Shown piece after piece: positions 27,289 through 36,508 of a DNA stretch of 64,000 nt (positions are counted from its first letter, which is position 1; every line of letters begins with the position of its first letter). The notes under the pieces are model-generated. The model had not been told where the DNA came from. It saw nothing but the letters and a program-made list of their open reading frames with translations, and did not search any database. Source of the DNA: Erysipelotrichaceae bacterium OPF54 (GTDB lineage Bacteria > Bacillota_I > Bacilli_A > Erysipelotrichales > Erysipelotrichaceae); contig BQKD01000001.1 in assembly GCA_022834735.1 (NCBI GenBank), positions 2,023,659-2,087,658 of the forward strand, given 5' to 3'. The translations under genes were made by a program, and so were the position numbers.

Positions 27289-28702
27289 TCCTTTTCTCCT
27301 CCTCTTTCTATGCAGTAAGATCGCATCGCCCGGATCGTCATATCCATATCCGTATCCGAAACGATCCGGTTCGAAGCCATCGTATCATATATTCTTGATG
27401 TCAGCGCATGTTCCCCGCCATTTACGAAAATTTCCACGCTCGACGTATCGCTGAACACATCGATCGAATGCACATCCTCCACCTCGATATGACGCACATC
27501 CCGGCCATACCCCGAATCTTTCAGAGCAAAGGAAAGAACCTTGCCGTCATAATTCAGCTCGGCATCCTGGCGCAGACCGATCGAAAAGGGCCCTTCCGGA
27601 AACAGGGTGGCATGAAAACACGGACCCTCTGCTTCAAACACTGACCTGCCTGCAGTTCGATCTTTCTCTCGTCACAGGAAAGATCCAGCACTTCTTTGAT
27701 CGGAAACTGGAACACCTTCCCGTTGCTGAGCGTAAGTTCTCTTGGCAGCGTGAGCGCATGCTGCCAGCCACGCTCCACCGTCGGATTGACATAGTCGGTA
27801 TCAGGCAGGCCCATCCACCCGATCAGGATCCGTCTCCCCTTCTCATCCCTGTACGTCTGGGGCGCATAGAAATCGAACCCGTGATCGAATTCGGCAAACG
27901 GTGCCGCGATCTCTGTCCCTTCTTTCATTTTCCCGTCCAGAAGAAAGTAGCCGTTCTGATAAATGTTTTCATATTTCAGCCCCTGCTGTTCGACTCCCTG
28001 CGGACACGTCATCAATATCTTCTGCCCGTCGAGTTCGAACAGGTCCGGACACTCCCACATGTAGCCGAACGCCGATCCGCTTTGGATCCGTCCATGATAC
28101 GTCCATGCTTCCAGATCATCCGAACGATACACAAGGATCTGTCCGACATCTTCTTTCGTACGGGCACCCAGCACCATATAATATACGCCATCTTCTTCAA
28201 ACACTTTCGGATCGCGCACATGGCAGCTCAGATCGTCCGGATAGTCCTCGTTTCTGAGCACATTTTTCCGTTCGGAAACCGTGCCATCCTCAAGAAGCGT
28301 AAACGTATTGACATAATGACCCCGGCCTTCGTAAATATAGTCATGCTCCCCTTCGAACTTGATATTTCCTGTGTAAAAGAAGTGGACGGTACCGTCTTTT
28401 TCGAACGCGCTGCCCGAATAGACCCCGTCCCGGTCGATTTCCTGGTCCGGCACCAGCTCGATCGGACACCGGGAAAATGTTTTCCAGTCGGTTGTCGTGT
28501 AATGGCCCCAGCCCTTCTTCGCGCCGTTGGCGTCAAGCGGCGAATACTGGTAGAAAATATGGGTTGTTCCCTTATGTTCGCACAATCCGTTCGGATCGTT
28601 GAGCCAGCCGACCGGCGGCATGAGATGATAGGTCAGCCGCCACGGATCGCAGGAAACAGTTTCTATATTGTCCTGTTCAAATTGATTCCAAGTCGATTTC
28701 AT
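27285..28702 (-). pseudogene. scrB: GH32 sucrose-6-phosphate hydrolase, frameshifted near its C-terminal domain
   Basis: The first frame starts at 28702 (AGGAAGGAATCAT upstream) and carries the GH32 catalytic landmarks: WLNDPNG with the nucleophile aspartate near residue 36, RDPKVF near 160 and WECPDLF with the acid/base glutamate near 215. Around 27641 the frame must slip by one base (CAGTGTTTGAAG) to continue as VFEAEGPCFHATLFPEG, the C-terminal beta-sandwich, which ends at 27285. The five-blade catalytic part is intact, but loss of the sandwich domain usually destabilises GH32 enzymes. Either a real mutation or a sequence error. Confidence 0.85.
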
Positions 28703-28713
28703 ATGATTCCTTC

Positions 28714-30618
28714 CTAAGCAAGCCTTAACATTTGATCGCAGCATTTCACCTCTTGATCATGCATCGACTCAAACGTCTTGCCATTCGTGATCACGACCGG
28801 CGTTTCGGTCGAAAGACCAGCCTTTCTGATCGCATCCAGATCGATCTGCATCAGCACCTGTCCGGCCCGGATCAGATCGCCATCCTTCACTTTCACATCA
28901 AACGGAGCACCGTCCAGAGAGACCGTATCAAGCCCGACATGAATGAGGATCTCCTCGCCGTTTTCCCCCTGCAGACCGATGGCATGCTTTGTCGGGAACA
29001 CCATCATCACTTTGCCGCTGACCGGCGAAACGAGCGTCCCTTCTTCCGGCGTGATGACCACGCCGTCACCCATCGCTTTGGAAGCAAACATCGGATCCGA
29101 GCATTCGCCGACCGGACGGATCGTTCCGCTCAATGGCGCATACACAACATTCGGCTGCGCGTCGATTAGTTTGATCTCCTCTTTGGCTTTCACATTTTTT
29201 GAATCCGTCAGCTCCTCCTGGCCAAACTTTTTCATCAGGATCACGGTCATGACGATCGATGTAGCCATCGAGATCACTAGACCGATCGCGAAATTCATCC
29301 AGCTCTGCGGAGCGATCGAAATGATTCCGGGCAGTCCGGCAGCACCCATGGCCAGTGCCAGTGTCTTTGTTCCTGCGATCCATGCCGAACCGGCTGCCGA
29401 TCCAATGATCGCGGCATAAAACGGATATTTAAGCTTGAGCGTTACACCAAACATGGCCGGCTCGGTAATGCCAAGCAGGGCCGAGATACCGGAAGCTGTG
29501 CACAGCGATCTGAGCTTCTCTTTTTTTGTCATGAACAGTACGGCAAGCACGGCAGCGCCCTGTGCCACATTGTTCATGGAAGCGATCGGAAAAATGAACG
29601 ATCCGCCTGTCGTTTCGGAAGCTGCGATCAGCTGCGTCTCGATCGCCGAGAACGAATGATGCATGCCTGTGATCGTGATCGGCGCATACAGAAGGCCGAA
29701 GATGGCTCCGCCAAGGAATCCAAGCGTCGAATACAGCCAGGACAGTCCGAACGCGAGCATATCGCCAGCCTGACGAAGGATCGGGCCGACAAACAGGAAG
29801 GTGAGCGCGGCAGTGATCAGGATCGAAAGAAGCGGGGTGGACAAGTTGTCGAGCCAGCTTGGCGTCACTTTATGCAGACGCTTTTCAATGTTGGCAAGGA
29901 TCCATGAAACGGCCAGTACCGGAAGCACGGTTCCCTGATAGCCGATGGCTTCTACGCTCAGTCCGAACCAGTTCCATGCCGGGATCGTTTCGGCCGATGC
30001 CAGAGAGTAGGCGTTGAGCAGGTCCGGATGGACCATGATCATGCCCATGGCTGCGCCCAGATACGGGTTGCCTCCGAATTTGCGGGTGGCCGAAAATCCG
30101 ATCAGCACCGGAAGGAACGTGAACGGCGCTGCGGCGCACATGTTGATAAAGGTGGCAATGCCTGCCATGGCCGGAAAGAGGTCGATGACCGATTTGCCCG
30201 ATACGAACAGTCCCTGGGCTGTCAGGACATTATTGAGGCCCATGAGCAGACCGCCGGCAACGATGGCCGGGATGATCGGAACAAAGATGTCTGAGAGCAC
30301 TTTCACGGCTCGCATGAGCGGATTGCCTTCTTTGGCGTCTTTTTCTTCTGTTTTCGCGTCTGTGCTGGAAAGTCCGGTTTGTTTAAGCACTTCGTCTGTG
30401 ACAAGATTTACGGTGCCTGAACCAAAAATGACCTGATACTGGTCGTTGGCAAGAAACACACCTTTGACCTGATCGACGTCGCTCAATGCGTTTTCATCGA
30501 CTTTTTGATAATCCTTGAGTTTCAAACGCAGCCGGGTCGCGCAGTGCATGGCTGACACGATATTGTCTCTGCCGCCGACATACTGAATAACTTGTGAAGC
30601 AATCGTTGAATAATCCAT
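28714..30618 (-). CDS. scrA: Sucrose-type PTS permease EIIBCA
   Basis: The 634-aa protein has an N-terminal IIB domain with the phosphocysteine in MHCATRLRL (residue 26), a IIC membrane domain from about 105 to 460 with GITEPAMFGV, and a C-terminal IIA domain (from about 480) with the phosphohistidine in ILIHVGLDTVSL. It imports and phosphorylates a disaccharide, here most likely sucrose, because GH32 and fructokinase genes follow at 11 and -4 bases. AAAAGGAGAACG precedes the ATG. A strong promoter with an operator over its start region lies upstream. Confidence 0.9.
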   Translation of the reverse strand: MDYSTIASQVIQYVGGRDNIVSAMHCATRLRLKLKDYQKVDENALSDVDQVKGVFLANDQYQVIFGSGTVNLVTDEVLKQTGLSSTDAKTEEKDAKEGNPLMRAVKVLSDIFVPIIPAIVAGGLLMGLNNVLTAQGLFVSGKSVIDLFPAMAGIATFINMCAAAPFTFLPVLIGFSATRKFGGNPYLGAAMGMIMVHPDLLNAYSLASAETIPAWNWFGLSVEAIGYQGTVLPVLAVSWILANIEKRLHKVTPSWLDNLSTPLLSILITAALTFLFVGPILRQAGDMLAFGLSWLYSTLGFLGGAIFGLLYAPITITGMHHSFSAIETQLIAASETTGGSFIFPIASMNNVAQGAAVLAVLFMTKKEKLRSLCTASGISALLGITEPAMFGVTLKLKYPFYAAIIGSAAGSAWIAGTKTLALAMGAAGLPGIISIAPQSWMNFAIGLVISMATSIVMTVILMKKFGQEELTDSKNVKAKEEIKLIDAQPNVVYAPLSGTIRPVGECSDPMFASKAMGDGVVITPEEGTLVSPVSGKVMMVFPTKHAIGLQGENGEEILIHVGLDTVSLDGAPFDVKVKDGDLIRAGQVLMQIDLDAIRKAGLSTETPVVITNGKTFESMHDQEVKCCDQMLRLA

Positions 30619-30664
30619 AATTCGTTCTCCTTTTCTTTGTATGGTTCATTTTGTGGTTCTTATA

Positions 30665-30714
30665 TGGAATCGTTTCCATGTCTAAATCATATTCTTGTTC
30701 CATATATTTGTCAA
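30665..30714 (-). promoter_or_regulatory. Promoter and LacI-type operator of the sucrose operon
   Basis: On the minus strand TTGACA (30709-30714) and TATGAT (30686-30691) are 17 bases apart. Just downstream is the palindrome TGGAAACGATTCCA (30665-30678), with the central CG typical of LacI/GalR sites; bound repressor would block initiation. A second related half, GAGAACGTTTTCAT, lies at about 30724-30737. Confidence 0.78.
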
Positions 30715-30824
30715 CAAAAAAATTGAGAACGTTTTCATCAACAGTAAAACGGTACGCTATATACTTTTTGCAACAAGAAGGTTCCATAATTCTCATCCAT
30801 TTATGGAACTGTTCCACATTTTGA

Positions 30825-30852
30825 TTGCAAGAAAAAGAAAGCGGAATATAAT
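30825..30852 (+). promoter_or_regulatory. Promoter of scrR, placed so that the transcript is probably leaderless
   Basis: TTGCAA (30825-30830) and TATAAT (30847-30852) are 16 bases apart. The ATG at 30859 is only 7 bases past the -10 box, where transcription should start, and no Shine-Dalgarno sequence is present. A TTCCATAA/TTATGGAA inverted pair lies just upstream (30783-30808). Confidence 0.6.
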
Positions 30853-30858
30853 AAAGAT

Positions 30859-31857
30859 ATGAAACACAAACGAATTACGATGAAAGAAATTGCTGAAGAG
30901 GCTGGTGTGGCAAAGAGCACCGTGTCCCGTTATTTCAACAACGGGTATGTCAAGGAGGAAACGAGAGAAAGGATCCGGAAGGTCATCGAGGCCCACGATT
31001 ACGAGCCGAGCGCTGCCGCTTCCAACCTGAAAGCAAAAGAAACGAAAACGATCGGGATCGTGGCGCCTACGATCAATTCGAACACGTCTTCACGGCTGCT
31101 TACAAGCATCAACAATTATTTGAAGGAAAAAGGATATACGGTCATCCTGATCGATACGGATCATGATATCAATGACGAGATCCGCTCGATCGAGTATTTC
31201 GAGAGCATGCGGGTGGATGGCATCATCCTGGTCGCGACCAATATCAACCTGATCCATCAGAAGCTTGTCCATGAATCGGACATTCCGATCCTGATCGTGG
31301 CCCAGCATTTCAAAAACGGGATTTCCATTATTTACGATGATTACCGTGCCGGCTACGCGGCCGGACAATACGCGGCTGAAAAGGGACATGACAACGTTCT
31401 GTACCTTGGTGTGAACCGGGTGGATGAGGCGGTCGGGGTCCAAAGGCGCAAAGGGGTCCTCGAGGCGCTCGAGGATCATCATGTTTTGCGGATCCACACC
31501 CGAGAAACCGATTTCTCTTTTTCAAAAGCCAGAAAGGTCGTCCGTCACTATCTGGAAGATCATCATCCGACCTTGATCATTGCGGCAACGGACAATCTGG
31601 CTCTCGCCTGCTACAAGGAAATCACAGAAAAAGGATTAAAGGTTCCGGAAGATATTTCTCTGATCGGGTTCGGCGGCTATGAAGTGAGCGAGCTGCTTAC
31701 ACCTTCGCTGTGCACGATCCGATTCGACTATAAGCTGGCTGGACAGATGGCCGGGGCTACGATCCTTGCTTTGATCAAAGGCGAGCCGGTCGCGACGACC
31801 CAGGTCATCGGGTTTGAACTGATCGAGGGCGGAAGCGTGAAAAACAGAAATGAGTAG
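30859..31857 (+). CDS. scrR: LacI-family repressor of the sucrose operon
   Basis: The 332-aa protein has the LacI HTH (MKEIAEEAGVAKSTVSRYFN) with hinge helix around SAAASNLKAKETKTIG, then a periplasmic-binding-protein-like sugar domain. It is divergent from the EIIBCA-GH32-fructokinase operon, whose promoter carries a LacI-type palindrome. The likely inducer is a sucrose or fructose derivative. The initiation site lacks a ribosome site, as described for its promoter. Confidence 0.88.
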   Translation: MKHKRITMKEIAEEAGVAKSTVSRYFNNGYVKEETRERIRKVIEAHDYEPSAAASNLKAKETKTIGIVAPTINSNTSSRLLTSINNYLKEKGYTVILIDTDHDINDEIRSIEYFESMRVDGIILVATNINLIHQKLVHESDIPILIVAQHFKNGISIIYDDYRAGYAAGQYAAEKGHDNVLYLGVNRVDEAVGVQRRKGVLEALEDHHVLRIHTRETDFSFSKARKVVRHYLEDHHPTLIIAATDNLALACYKEITEKGLKVPEDISLIGFGGYEVSELLTPSLCTIRFDYKLAGQMAGATILALIKGEPVATTQVIGFELIEGGSVKNRNE

Positions 31858-32290
31858 TTCAAAAACGTTTTCTTTTGACTGGCGCGGACTGGTGCTGTTC
31901 CTATTGATCATGATCCCGAATGTGATCTGGTTTACCTGTCCGGCGCCTGATGATGTCCTTCGTCATACGACAGATCACAAAATGCTGGATTCGATCATGA
32001 GCGTGGTACAGATCGCAATGGTCGGTTCGTTATGCATTTCAGGAAAACAAAAGAGGAATTCATGGCAACAGTACACAACAATCTTTCTTTTTGTCCTGCT
32101 CTATTACGGATGCTGGATCCTGTACTATCTGACAGCAGCAAACACCATGATCCTCTGGGGACTGACCATCTTTCCCTGCCTCGCTTTCTTATTGCTTGCC
32201 AGAGCAGAAGAAAACAGACCAGCCCTTTTCCTAACGATCCTCTTTACGATCTGCCATATGGCAAATACCTTTCTGTCGTTCGGGATATGA
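31850..32290 (+). CDS. Four-helix membrane protein, function unknown
   Basis: The 146-aa protein has four likely membrane segments (LVLFLLIMIPNVIWF, IMSVVQIAMVGSLCI, TIFLFVLLYYGCWILYYL, ALFLTILFTICHMANTFL) and overlaps the scrR end by 8 bases, so it is translated with it. Similar small proteins are common in Bacillota without known function. A link to sugar uptake is only positional. Confidence 0.65.
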   Translation: MSSSKTFSFDWRGLVLFLLIMIPNVIWFTCPAPDDVLRHTTDHKMLDSIMSVVQIAMVGSLCISGKQKRNSWQQYTTIFLFVLLYYGCWILYYLTAANTMILWGLTIFPCLAFLLLARAEENRPALFLTILFTICHMANTFLSFGI

Positions 32291-32320
32291 AGAAGAAAAC
32301 TAGTATACAACACAAAAAAA

Positions 32321-32356
32321 ACTGTGATAAACGAATCAAGACTATCACAGTTTTTT
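32321..32356. terminator. Bidirectional terminator
   Basis: ACTGTGATA/TATCACAGT stem with a 13-base loop, T run on the plus side and A run (T on the minus strand) on the other, between convergent genes. Confidence 0.8.
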
Positions 32357-32417
32357 CATTCCTGTTTTTAACGCAATCAATTGGTATTAGTTAATATCAG
32401 CTAACTTATGTTATCTT

Positions 32418-33209
32418 CTATTCAAAATTTATTGTTCCAGTTTGTACGTTATTGTTCACACTGTAATCTGCAGATGCTATTTGTACTTTCTCTATTTTTT
32501 CTGCAACCATGAAACTTAAGCGCTGGGTTTCTCCTTTTTTCCAGGAATTTACGCTTGCAAAGGTTTGCTCGAGTACCACACCATCCTTATCAAGCAGATT
32601 TATTGTTAGATTGTAGTAATCAAACTGATAGTTTGTATCATTTGTTACCTTTGCTTCATAATCAGCAGTATATAAATCATATTCTGGTTCATCATCTTCT
32701 TTAACCTTTTCAAATTGAATGCCATTCGTTAAATCAATCACAGATTTTAACAGATCAGCTTCTTCAAGCAAGTTATCAAAATCTTCCTGATCCTCTTCAT
32801 TATCGAACTGCAAAGGATCAATTTTATTTATTTCCTGAAGAGCTAACACTCTTTGAGAGTATAAAGGCGAATAAAGCTGCTGAAATTGAAAATCATTGGA
32901 ATCAATATATTTTGTGATATCTTTTGTCTTTTCTAACGAATCGATATAAAGATCTGCTTGTTCTTTAAGTTGCTGATTCTCGAACTTTTCTTTTTTAAAA
33001 CTCTGAATCTTATTGAGCTCTGCATCTAAATATTTATTAAATGAATCTGTCGAGTAATCTGTTGTGTCAGCTAATTCCCAGCGTTCATCCAAACCCTCCT
33101 GCAAAGAGTCTACAAATTTCTCATCAACTGTTCTTTCGTCAGGCTTAGCACACCCTGATATACTTCCTAATAGTGCGAAGCACAATACAAACTTAGATAT
33201 TTTCTTCAT
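32418..33209 (-). CDS. Putative lipoprotein, function unknown
   Basis: The 263-aa protein starts MKKISKFVLCFALLGSISGC, a lipoprotein signal with cysteine at residue 20. The rest is acidic and helical (EKFVDSLQEGLDERWEL onward) with a beta-rich end (TNDTNYQFDYYNLTINLLDKD in part), resembling FxLYD/DUF-type extracellular domains. The ATG at 33209 is preferred over 33227 because it starts the signal peptide directly and AGGGAGAAAG precedes it. No partner gene is obvious. Confidence 0.7.
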   Translation of the reverse strand: MKKISKFVLCFALLGSISGCAKPDERTVDEKFVDSLQEGLDERWELADTTDYSTDSFNKYLDAELNKIQSFKKEKFENQQLKEQADLYIDSLEKTKDITKYIDSNDFQFQQLYSPLYSQRVLALQEINKIDPLQFDNEEDQEDFDNLLEEADLLKSVIDLTNGIQFEKVKEDDEPEYDLYTADYEAKVTNDTNYQFDYYNLTINLLDKDGVVLEQTFASVNSWKKGETQRLSFMVAEKIEKVQIASADYSVNNNVQTGTINFE

Positions 33210-33255
33210 AGTCTTTCTCCCTTTCAATCATCATAAACTTTAATAAAGATACACT

Positions 33256-33468
33256 TTATAAACGCAAAGCAATGTAAAACTTTTGCACATAGTTGTTTTC
33301 GATGGCTGTCTTCAGCTCTTCATGATACTTCGGTTCATGCACGATCTCGACAAGCTCTTTGTTTCTTTGCTCGAGCTTTCGGATGATTTCTTCCGAAGGG
33401 ATGGAATTGCTTTTAGAAGAATTCACTGACTTGGACGTGATGACGAGGTTCCAGATATCATCGCTGTA
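33256..33468 (-). pseudogene. HNH endonuclease-type gene, C-terminal part
   Basis: Frame TAC AGC GAT onward reads YSDDIWNLVITSKSVNSSKS, the metal-proximal asparagine region of HNH nucleases, and ends at 33256. Joined to 36509-37255 it completes a 319-aa gene in frame, with the element 33469-36508 removed. Confidence 0.85.
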
Positions 33469-33640
33469 CGTGACATCCTCCCCCACCTAAAGAGGTGGAG
33501 GCTTCCTTTCGCAAGGTTGCGAACAGTCGGTTCTCGTTCGAGCAGTCTATTGACCACAGCATAAGCGAGCTATCCCCGTGTGCCCCACGGTTCTTTTTTA
33601 TTCACAGGCTATGCCAATACGATCCGCATGCCTTCCTTAT
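33469..33640 (-). ncRNA. Putative omega RNA and right-end hairpin of TnpB element copy 2
   Basis: Same architecture as at 387-555: CCGTGGGGCACACGG hairpin, stem TTCGCAA/TTGCGAA and right-end hairpin CCTCCACC/GGTGGGGG. The stems differ from copy 1 by paired changes. The host-derived guide would be TACAGCGATGATATCTGG, that is, the very gene the element interrupts. Confidence 0.55.
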
Positions 33641-33707
33641 TCTGTAAATCATTTTTGGCTAAAATGCTATTTTGGCTAAACTTCCCCCTTTCCCCCGTTA
33701 CATCATG

Positions 33708-35006
33708 CTAACTTTGGTTTATAATAGTCACAAGATCTATTGCGATTTCTTCTTTTGTCTTGCCGAGATCCAGTAGATCCCGGATGACCGTTTTAAAGTT
33801 TCTCTTGGCTTTGCGAAGGCTCAGTTCGCGCGGTCTTCCATTGTCATCCATATCTTTTGGATGCCATTCTGCGCCATCTTTCAACATTGACCAGATACTG
33901 ACAAGTATTTTCCTGGCAATCGCGATGATGGCCCTTTTTTTTCCTTGTCTTCCTGCAATTCCGTTGAACTTGTACCGATAATACGGATTCTGCGCCTTGA
34001 TAGCTGCCCACGCACACTCCACGAGAACCGGTTTGAGATATTTCCCTCCCTTTGTAATATGCCGGCTGTTCTTCTTTCCAGCTGATTCATTTCGTCCTGG
34101 TACAAGTCCGGCCCATCGTGTCAGCTTGTCGGCTGTATAGAACGGATCCATATTGTTTCCTATTTCCGCAATGATCTTTATAGCTGACATTCTTCCTATA
34201 CCCGGAACGCTCATCAGAAGATCGATCTCTTTTTTATATTGGGCCGCCAGCATGTCGATCTCTTCATCCAGTGTCCTGATCTGTTCTTCAAGGAACTGGA
34301 GATGCTGACGTGTATGGGCAATGATTTTCTTTTCGACCGCGTCAAATTCAAAACCATTGCATGCTTCCAGTATATCTTCCTGCGAAGCACGGCATCGGCT
34401 GTCGACGCAGCAGAGAATATCTTCTTTTGTATAGGGATCCTCACCAATCAGCAGATCGATGATCTTTTGTGCGCTTTTTGAAAAAACGCTTGAGAAAACC
34501 ATATCCAGCTTATAGTTCCGGCATGTGAGCGAATTGATGAGACGGTTCTTCTCCTGCGTGCACTGCTGCACATATTTTATTCTTAGACGCGTCAGTTCTC
34601 TTAATTTTCGGATCGTCCAGTCTGGAATAAAGCTTTTCTTCGTTTCGCCATGACGATACTTGTTGACGATCCACATGGCATCTTTATCATCGTCTTTTTC
34701 GTCCCGAACAGCTTTCACCCATTTGGGATTCACGATACGGACTTCTTCCATATCGGATTCGAGAACATTGAAGACAGGAATCCAGTATTTGCCTGTGGAC
34801 TCCATGCAGACATGACGGCAGCCATGTTCCAGCAGCCAGTGATCGAAACGGATCAGATCGTTGGTAAAAGTAGAAAAACGTTTTTTGAAATAAGCCGGAT
34901 GAAGAGGATCAGATGCGTCGCATACGACAGCGACAATAAAACGTTTGTGGACATCGACACCGCATGCGATCGGAAGTGTGACATCCATCGGTTTAACTTT
35001 CGCCAT
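33708..35006 (-). CDS. IS110-family transposase, intact
   Basis: The 432-aa DEDD recombinase has GVDVHKRF (catalytic D near residue 18), CMESTGKYW (E near 68), KDDDKDA (near 103) and a C-terminal Tnp domain with VPGIGRMSAIKII and NESAGKKNSRHITKGG containing the presumed catalytic serine. AAGGAGG precedes the ATG. It is read in the same direction as tnpB and the putative omega RNA that follows it. Confidence 0.92.
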   Translation of the reverse strand: MAKVKPMDVTLPIACGVDVHKRFIVAVVCDASDPLHPAYFKKRFSTFTNDLIRFDHWLLEHGCRHVCMESTGKYWIPVFNVLESDMEEVRIVNPKWVKAVRDEKDDDKDAMWIVNKYRHGETKKSFIPDWTIRKLRELTRLRIKYVQQCTQEKNRLINSLTCRNYKLDMVFSSVFSKSAQKIIDLLIGEDPYTKEDILCCVDSRCRASQEDILEACNGFEFDAVEKKIIAHTRQHLQFLEEQIRTLDEEIDMLAAQYKKEIDLLMSVPGIGRMSAIKIIAEIGNNMDPFYTADKLTRWAGLVPGRNESAGKKNSRHITKGGKYLKPVLVECAWAAIKAQNPYYRYKFNGIAGRQGKKRAIIAIARKILVSIWSMLKDGAEWHPKDMDDNGRPRELSLRKAKRNFKTVIRDLLDLGKTKEEIAIDLVTIINQS

Positions 35007-35241
35007 AGCAATACCTCCTTAAAAAGATAGGCAGCGGATCAGTCTGATCACCGGTTTCGATACATTTGAAATGTCCGTGATATTTTATTCTTCGTCCTCG
35101 TAGGTATATTTAGGGGTTCATAAGATCAGACACGACAGTTTTCTTAACAGTTTGAATACCTAAGGTATTTCTACTGGGTAGGAACACGTGTTCATGATCC
35201 TCTGCTGGCTTTAGTATAAACGAATCGGCACATTCAAAAAA
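35007..35241 (-). ncRNA. IS110 5' non-coding end copy 2, candidate bridge RNA region
   Basis: Identical in sequence to 1927-2161. A gene-free 235-base stretch upstream of the transposase, the expected position of an IS110-group bridge RNA. Loops not resolved. Confidence 0.35.
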
Positions 35242-35271
35242 GAGACCCCGATTTTCATGTTCTGGGGTCTC
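35242..35271 (-). terminator. Terminator after tnpB copy 2
   Basis: GAGACCCC/GGGGTCTC stem with a 14-base loop then TTTTTT on the minus strand; identical to 2162-2191. Confidence 0.8.
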
Positions 35272-35272
35272 G

Positions 35273-36385
35273 CTATTTATTGAGTGATGACAGTTTTCTT
35301 ATATTGATCGCGGCATTGAGATCCCGGTCATGATGGCTTTTGCAGTTCGGACAATCCCATTCCCGCATGCCGAGATCTTTTGTTTCGGGGTTCTTATATC
35401 CGCATACAGAGCAGGTCTGGCTGGATGGATACCATCTGTCGATCCGGATCAGTTGCTTTCCTTGATCTTCTAATTTGTACTTCAGGAAAGAAGCAAACAT
35501 GCCCCATCCGTTGTCATGGACCGATTTGCCAAAATGCAGCGACCTTGCCATCGCTTTCATATCCAGGTCTTCTATGCAGACGCAGTCGTACGCATTGACG
35601 ATCTCTCTTGATCGCTTATGCAGAAAATCCTTTCTTTGATTGGCAACTTTCTCATACAGTTTTGCGACCTTGATCCGCTGTTTCTCCCAGTTTCTGGAGC
35701 CTTTCTGCATGTGCGACAGCTTGCGCTGTTCCCGTTCCAGCTTCTTCTCCGCTTGCCTGTGATATTTTGGATACTCTGCTTCGTTTCCTTCGCTGTCTTT
35801 ATACAGTCCGTTCATCGAGAAGTCGAGTCCAAGAAAAGTGTGCAGTTTTCTTTCCGGTACTTGGTTTTCGTACTCGAACGAAATGCTTGCATGATACTTT
35901 CCGCTCGGGCTCTGGCTTACTGTCACCGACTTGAGAACATAAGATTCAGGCATCTCTCTATGCTGCTTCACCTTGATCTGTCCGATCTTCGGCAGTTTCA
36001 AATAGCCCTCGGACAGGAGGATGTTCTGATTGACGCATACGGTCGAATAGCTGTTCTTTCTGTTTCGTTTGGATTTGAATCTTGGAAATCCTGTTCCGGG
36101 CCGTTTGAAGAAGTTCTGGAAGGCCTGATCCAGATGGCGGAGCGACTGCTGCAGAGAAATGCTGTCGACTTCCTTCAGGAAGGCGTACTCTTCTGTTTTC
36201 TTCAGTACAGCCAGCTCTTTGGCACAGAAAGTATAGCTCAAGGTCGTCTGGTATTCTTTGTACTGGCTGATCTTTCGATCGAGCCAATGGTTGTAGACAA
36301 GGCGGACACAGCCGAATGTCTTTGCAAGGAGGATCTTCTGTGCCACAGTTGGATAGAGTCTGAATTTGCAGGCTTTATTTGGCAT
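35273..36385 (-). CDS. tnpB: TnpB RNA-guided nuclease, intact
   Basis: The 370-aa protein has the N-terminal HTH region (FRLYPTVAQKILLAKTFGC), RuvC-I D188 (FLGLDFSMNG), RuvC-II E272 (VCIEDLDMKAMA), a zinc finger with C325/C328 and C345/C348, and RuvC-III HDRDLNAAINI (D353/D355). All catalytic residues are present and length is normal. AAGGAGGAAACG precedes the ATG. TnpB cuts DNA next to the element's target motif under control of the omega RNA, helping the element to persist. Its guide RNA is unusually far away because IS110 lies between. Confidence 0.93.
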   Translation of the reverse strand: MPNKACKFRLYPTVAQKILLAKTFGCVRLVYNHWLDRKISQYKEYQTTLSYTFCAKELAVLKKTEEYAFLKEVDSISLQQSLRHLDQAFQNFFKRPGTGFPRFKSKRNRKNSYSTVCVNQNILLSEGYLKLPKIGQIKVKQHREMPESYVLKSVTVSQSPSGKYHASISFEYENQVPERKLHTFLGLDFSMNGLYKDSEGNEAEYPKYHRQAEKKLEREQRKLSHMQKGSRNWEKQRIKVAKLYEKVANQRKDFLHKRSREIVNAYDCVCIEDLDMKAMARSLHFGKSVHDNGWGMFASFLKYKLEDQGKQLIRIDRWYPSSQTCSVCGYKNPETKDLGMREWDCPNCKSHHDRDLNAAINIRKLSSLNK

Positions 36386-36508
36386 ATCGTTTCCTCCTTG
36401 CTTTCCTTGACTTTATTATACTGCATTTTTAGGCCTTTATCCACAGTAAAACTGAGCTTTGCAATGCGTCTCCCGCCTATAGAGGTGGGAGTCTTCTTGC
36501 CTATAGTT

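Larger units (their letters stand above)
33469..36508 (-). mobile_element. TnpB element copy 2 with IS110 inside (3,040 bp)
   Basis: Same ends as copy 1 (minus strand AACTATAGGC at 36508, GATGTCACG at 33469), inserted after TTTATC in an HNH nuclease gene without a target duplication, as IS605-type elements do. It carries an intact tnpB and an intact IS110 transposase. The block 33622-35320 is identical to copy 1 except one base, while the outer parts differ by several percent. Confidence 0.9.
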
